A stretch of DNA of 64,000 nucleotides from the NCBI RefSeq assembly GCF_014306105.1, contig NZ_JACRVF010000005.1, forward strand, positions 62,001-126,000. The letters are read 5' to 3'. Below the pieces are notes generated by a model, which ran no database searches, was not told where the DNA came from, and saw nothing but the letters and a program-made list of their open reading frames with translations. Shown piece after piece: positions 60,819 to 64,000 of this stretch (position 1 is the first letter of the stretch; each line of letters opens with the position of its first letter). Made by a program: the position numbers and the translations under genes. The stretch comes from Pontibacter cellulosilyticus (GTDB lineage Bacteria > Bacteroidota > Bacteroidia > Cytophagales > Hymenobacteraceae).

Positions 60819-61085
60819 ATGAACTGTACTGTAAACCCTTTACCCAAGCGTGGGACAGACAAGCGCTACAGCAAAGCTTGTCTTAACCTGTCCTCACCGG
60901 CTAAGAAAACAAATCTGCAGGAAGAAGAAGTCTTTGATTTTTCTACAATTGATGGCGGTGTCATTACTTACAATGCAGGAACAAAGGCTATCAGTAACGG
61001 AGCCGGAATCTTTATTGGTGATTATTTTGTAGGCATGAGCGATAACTATCACTCTATTAGCAACATGCCTTTCGTGCGTTACTAA
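60819..61085 (+). CDS. Small hypothetical protein (88 aa)
   Basis: An 88-aa polar protein without signal or membrane helix. It has a basic N-terminus (KRGTDKRYSKAC), then EEEVFDFSTIDGGVITYNAG and a Gly-rich end GAGIFIGDYFVGMSDNYHSI. The ORF is clean with a plausible start. No family is recognised. Confidence 0.5.
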   Translation: MNCTVNPLPKRGTDKRYSKACLNLSSPAKKTNLQEEEVFDFSTIDGGVITYNAGTKAISNGAGIFIGDYFVGMSDNYHSISNMPFVRY

Positions 61086-61156
61086 CTTTAAATTTTGAGT
61101 ACTAATACCCTATAATATTATTGGTTAGTTAATTTTAATTTGTTGGTTGTTTGTGT

Positions 61157-61618
61157 TTAGATTAAGCTGAATGCCCTGCAGTCCCCCCTGTAGGGCATTT
61201 GCTCTTTTAAGGGTTCCGTCGTAAACAACCACTCCATAGCATCCTCCTTGTCTCTAAATGTTTTCATTCCGAACCGATACTGATGCTCCTGGTTAATGGC
61301 ACTGATGATACCACTAACTATATGTTGCTGAATATCGGTGGGGCATGCCAGGCGGGCAAATCTTTTTATACTTGTGCTACCTAGCAGGGGCATATAAAAT
61401 GCCCTGATCCAGGTTTCATCAGTTGCTTTGGCTGCTCTTGAGAGTCTCTCATCCACTAAAAAGTAGTTGATTTCTTTTTCCTTAAGTATGGCAGCTACTT
61501 CTTGCAGGCTCTCCTGTAACTCTGAGGCAGAGACAGAACCATGCCACACAACTTCTAACAGGCTTAAGGCCTCCAGGTATCTATAAGTATAAAGCTGCTC
61601 TTCTTTTATAAGTTGCAT
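61157..61618 (-). CDS. Small cytosolic protein, STAS/SpoIIAA-like in outline
   Basis: This 153-aa soluble protein has alternating strands and helices: LSLLEVVWHGSVSASELQES, EINYFLVDERLSRAAKATDE, FARLACPTDIQQHIV and a final DAMEWLFTTE. The layout matches the 145-aa protein at 10517. A hairpin (AATGCCCTGCAG/CTGTAGGGCATT, 61170-61199) falls inside the last codons of the frame, so the terminator overlaps the 3' end of the gene. The function is unknown. Confidence 0.6.
   Translation of the reverse strand: MQLIKEEQLYTYRYLEALSLLEVVWHGSVSASELQESLQEVAAILKEKEINYFLVDERLSRAAKATDETWIRAFYMPLLGSTSIKRFARLACPTDIQQHIVSGIISAINQEHQYRFGMKTFRDKEDAMEWLFTTEPLKEQMPYRGDCRAFSLI
61170..61199. terminator. Hairpin overlapping a gene end
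   Basis: A 12-bp stem with one wobble pair and a six-base C-rich loop has T-rich sequence on its right side (TTTGCTCTTTT). It lies within the last 15 codons of the minus-strand ORF and just after the plus-strand small gene. Confidence 0.6.
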
Positions 61619-61825
61619 ATACTGTTATAACATAACAAGTTAGTTCATACGGATTTAAAGCAGGCTACTGTGGTCTGTTTACACAAAATAAAAGTGCATT
61701 AACGGAGAAATCAGCTTCTTTTAAAGCTTTTGTGGCAAATGCAGTTCCTCTTCCTCCCTCTAAATGCTGCAGCACTCCATATTATCATCAAACAAATCGC
61801 GGCAATAACAGTATATGTTTACTAA

Positions 61826-61846
61826 ATATATTAGCATTAAATATAT
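61826..61846 (+). promoter_or_regulatory. Possible operator upstream of umuDC
   Basis: ATATATT and AATATAT face each other with seven bases between, 44 nt before the umuD start. It lies where an SOS (LexA-type) operator would be expected, but A+T-rich sequence makes chance likely. Confidence 0.25.
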
Positions 61847-61889
61847 AAAATGATTTATATTGCACTTGTTATACTAACAAATTTAGCAC

Positions 61890-62366
61890 ATGATACTGGA
61901 GACTGTAATGCGGAATATCAATGGCACTGTTTTCGGGAAAGCCTATTTTCCTGATATGCAGGATGCAACAGAGTTTGCTTTATTTGGAGATAAAGTGGCA
62001 TGTGGCTTCCCCTCCCCTGCTGCAGACTACATTGAGGAAACAATTAACCTGAACAGGCACCTTATCCGAAACCCATCTTCTACTTACTTTATAAAAGCCA
62101 GCGGAGAGTCTATGCAGGAAGCCAGCATCCGGGATACCGACCTGCTGATAGTAGATAAATCGATAAAAGTGAAGAACGGCTATCCCATTGTTTGCTGGCT
62201 TAACGGTGGGTTTACCATTAAAACCTACCGAAAGGAAAAAGACAAAGTATACCTGGAGCCGGCCAACCCCAGTTACCAGAAAATAGAGCTAACCGAGGGT
62301 ATGGACTTTACTTTCTGGGGAGTGGTATCTTATTCTATCCATAACTGCCTACCTAGCCTGCCATGA
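61890..62366 (+). CDS. umuD: UmuD-like autoproteolytic subunit of translesion polymerase V
   Basis: The 158-aa protein has the LexA/UmuD S24 fold. The cleavage region ACGFPSPAADYIEE has Cys-Gly at the scissile bond. The catalytic Ser is in KASGESMQEASI (near 72) and the Lys in NGGFTIKTYRKEK (near 110). Stress-triggered self-cleavage activates it to partner UmuC. Its end overlaps umuC by 4 nt, the usual operon arrangement. Confidence 0.92.
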   Translation: MILETVMRNINGTVFGKAYFPDMQDATEFALFGDKVACGFPSPAADYIEETINLNRHLIRNPSSTYFIKASGESMQEASIRDTDLLIVDKSIKVKNGYPIVCWLNGGFTIKTYRKEKDKVYLEPANPSYQKIELTEGMDFTFWGVVSYSIHNCLPSLP

Positions 62367-63625
62367 TCGCTTTAGTAGATTGCAACAACTTTTACGCCTC
62401 CTGCGAACGCGTTTTTAACCCTGCCATCAGAAACAAACCGGTAGTAGTGCTTAGTAACAACGATGGCTGCGTAATTGCCCGCTCTGCAGAGTCGAAGGCG
62501 CTGGGGATAAAAATGGGTGAACCGCACTTTATGATCAAAGAGCAGGTAAAGCAGCATGGCATAGAGGTGTTTAGTAGCAACTATACATTGTATGGCGACA
62601 TGAGCAACCGGGTAATGAAAACACTGGCAGAATTTACTCCTAACCTCGAAGTATACAGCATAGACGAGTCGTTTCTGGACCTGGGACACTTCTTCGGCAA
62701 AGACCTGCAAACCTATGCCTGGGAGATAAAGAACACCGTGCTTAACTGGACGGGCATACCCGTGGGAGTTGGCGTAGCTAAAACAAAAACACTGGCTAAG
62801 ATTGCTAACCGGCTGGCCAAGAAAAGTAGTAAGGCTAATGGCGTGCTGGTGCTACAGGAGCCGGAGCATGTAAAAGCTGCTCTGGAAAGAACAGAAGTAG
62901 AGGATATATGGGGCATTGGCAAGCAAAATGCCAGACTTTTAAAGCATCATAACATCAACACAGCATACGACTTAACTCAACAAAACGACAGCTGGGTAAA
63001 GAAGAACCTGACTATTGTAGGCCTAAGGCTGGTAAAGGAACTGCGCGGCGAGCCTTGCCTGCAGTTAGAGGAAGTAGACCCTCCCAAAAAGAACATCTGC
63101 ACCTCCCGTAGCTTTGGCACCCCTGTTAAATCGTTGTGCGGTCTGGAGGAGGCAACTGCCCTGTATGCAGCCAAATGTGCATACAAGCTAAGGCAGCAAG
63201 GCAGCTGCGCCAGTGCCATTACGGTGTTCATCACTACCAACACTTTTGCCAACACAAAGCAGTACTACAATTCCAGAACCATACAGGTACCCACTCCCAT
63301 TAACAGCGATCTGCACCTGATCCATTATGCCAGCATAGTGCTTAAAAGCATTTATGTAGAAGGGTACATTTACAAAAAGTGTGGTGTGATTGTGTCGGGT
63401 TTGGTACCTGAAAATACGATGCAGTTAGGTTTATTTGATGGGGCTGACACCGGCAAGCACCGCGACCTGATGCATGCACTCGATGGCCTGAACAAGAAGT
63501 ATGGGCAAGCTATGGTAAAATCGGCAGCACAAGGCTCAAGTAAAGCAGAGTGGCTGCTGAAACGAGAGTACATCTCGCCGTGCTACACTACCAAATTAAG
63601 TGATGTGCCTGTGGCAAGGCTGTAA
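62363..63625 (+). CDS. umuC: UmuC Y-family translesion DNA polymerase
   Basis: The 420-aa polymerase begins MIALVDCNNFYASCERVFNP with the first metal-binding Asp. It continues with VVLSNNDGCVIARSAESKAL and VYSIDESFLDLGHF (the Asp-Glu pair), VGVGVAKTKTLAKIANRLAK, and the HhH region VEDIWGIGKQNARLLKHHNI. The C-terminal tail LMHALDGLNKKYGQAMVKSA is the DUF4113 extension of UmuC. It copies past DNA damage with low fidelity and is normally SOS-induced together with umuD. Confidence 0.95.
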   Translation: MIALVDCNNFYASCERVFNPAIRNKPVVVLSNNDGCVIARSAESKALGIKMGEPHFMIKEQVKQHGIEVFSSNYTLYGDMSNRVMKTLAEFTPNLEVYSIDESFLDLGHFFGKDLQTYAWEIKNTVLNWTGIPVGVGVAKTKTLAKIANRLAKKSSKANGVLVLQEPEHVKAALERTEVEDIWGIGKQNARLLKHHNINTAYDLTQQNDSWVKKNLTIVGLRLVKELRGEPCLQLEEVDPPKKNICTSRSFGTPVKSLCGLEEATALYAAKCAYKLRQQGSCASAITVFITTNTFANTKQYYNSRTIQVPTPINSDLHLIHYASIVLKSIYVEGYIYKKCGVIVSGLVPENTMQLGLFDGADTGKHRDLMHALDGLNKKYGQAMVKSAAQGSSKAEWLLKREYISPCYTTKLSDVPVARL

Positions 63626-63763
63626 GCTAACACGTAAGCAGCAGCTTAAAAACAGTGCCTGCCACAGTGTTTTACACAAACACCTCAGCAGGCGCTGTTC
63701 AACTATAAACTTGTGATAATACTTACTAAGCCTAAGTTGCGAATTCTAAAATGCCAGGCAAGT

Positions 63764-63811
63764 ATAAACCCACCCCTAACCCCTCCGAGGAGGGGTTAGG
63801 GGTGGGTTTAT
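63764..63811. repeat. Long palindromic hairpin, probable bidirectional terminator
   Basis: The 23-bp arms (left arm beginning ATAAACCCACCCCTAACCCC) have a single mismatched central pair. It separates the convergent umuC and EF-G-like genes. It is G/C-rich and related in style to the MITE arms (ACCCCTAACCCCTCC). Confidence 0.8.
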
Positions 63812-63829
63812 TGCAACTTGAGTTAAATA

Positions 63830-64000
63830 TCAATGGGCTTCTGCCAACTCTGCTTTGCTGTACTCTTCGCTCACACGCTTCTGCAGATCCGTAGAAACAG
63901 GGGCATAGTCGGAGAAGTGGCTGCGCACAATGGCACGGCCCTGGCTAAGACTTCGCAGCGAGGTTTGCAGCTTATCCAGTTCGGCTAATGGAACGCGTGC
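63830..64000 (-). CDS. Elongation factor G-like protein, C-terminal end (truncated by window)
   Basis: Only the last 56 codons and the stop are present; the gene continues beyond 64000. The visible part ARVPLAELDKLQTSLRSLSQ, then GRAIVRSHFSDYAPV and a helical tail ending AELAEAH, matches domain V of EF-G-type GTPases (canonical [20 protein letters not shown]). The tail differs from a textbook FusA, so it may be an EF-G paralog. The GTPase domain cannot be seen. Confidence 0.75.
   Translation of the reverse strand, partial: ARVPLAELDKLQTSLRSLSQGRAIVRSHFSDYAPVSTDLQKRVSEEYSKAELAEAH

Noticed and set aside
97-64000. Many long antisense frames opposite tex, pcrA, the glycosyltransferases and umuC
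   Set aside because: They run opposite clear genes, have no family features, and follow from the codon composition of the real frames.
1-64000. Integrase, transposase or phage genes
   Set aside because: I searched the translated frames for tyrosine or serine recombinase and DDE features and found none, so the arrays are described as lacking an integrase in this window only.
1-64000. CRISPR array, rRNA or tRNA genes
   Set aside because: There are no regularly spaced direct repeats, and I recognised no rRNA segments or tRNA cloverleaf with a T-arm GTTCRA motif. A tRNA scan would be decisive.

Overview
The window reads as chromosomal DNA of a member of the Bacteroidota, most like the Cytophagales family Hymenobacteraceae (a Pontibacter-like organism). 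The evidence is a secreted M36 protease ending in a type IX secretion (T9SS) sorting tail, many lipoproteins, a DUF4290-murA pair, a UMF1-type transporter, start codons with little Shine-Dalgarno signal, and one good match to the Bacteroidota promoter (TTTG, 17 nt, TAnnTTTG). The call rests on gene content only. I recognised no rRNA, tRNA or CRISPR array.

Layout. 0-12 kb: end of a GH3 glycosidase, a coiled-coil lipoprotein, then mostly minus-strand housekeeping and envelope genes (NUDIX, SDR, M28 and M48 peptidases, a GIN-domain lipoprotein, two LEA-like paralogous lipoproteins), a sodium symporter, and a tiny unit at 11.68-11.90 kb with its own promoter, 21-codon ORF and terminator. 12-27.7 kb: Tex, a ceramidase-like lipoprotein, the 1213-aa M36 protease, a patatin/hydrolase pair, Bcp and a three-gene glycosyltransferase cluster. 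31-40.4 kb: SDR, DUF2461, an ankyrin/Sel1 protein, PcrA helicase, DUF4290, MurA. 43.4-52.8 kb: HipA-like kinase with DUF3037, MenB, a DUF4349 lipoprotein, an rRNA methyltransferase, an HsdR-N nuclease-like protein, AMP nucleosidase, an amidohydrolase and an MFS transporter. 52.8-64 kb: two tandem paralogous helical proteins, a divergent 59-aa secreted peptide, an oligopeptide-type ABC importer (binding protein and two permeases, no ATPase), small unknown genes, UmuDC, and the 3' end of an EF-G-like gene.

The most unusual content is two integron-like cassette arrays without an integrase, at 27.83-30.97 kb (four cassettes) and 40.53-43.33 kb (three clear cassettes and one weak one). In each clear cassette the first 7-14 bases after the crossover point are the reverse complement of the box that opens the recombination site at the cassette's end, as expected for integron R'/R'' boxes. 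The cassettes are compact, usually start their ORF 18-22 nt after the crossover, and carry unknown, lipoprotein, CIA30, MORN-repeat and PhnA-like genes.

A second window-wide feature is a strongly over-represented heptamer, AAGTATA/TATACTT (about 69 copies by hand count in the first 27.7 kb). It lies on both strands, in genes and between them, and sometimes as inverted pairs in terminators. It is nearly absent from the cassette arrays. It resembles a DNA-uptake-type genome signature, but its function is unknown. Several long inverted-repeat (MITE-like) elements also lie between genes.
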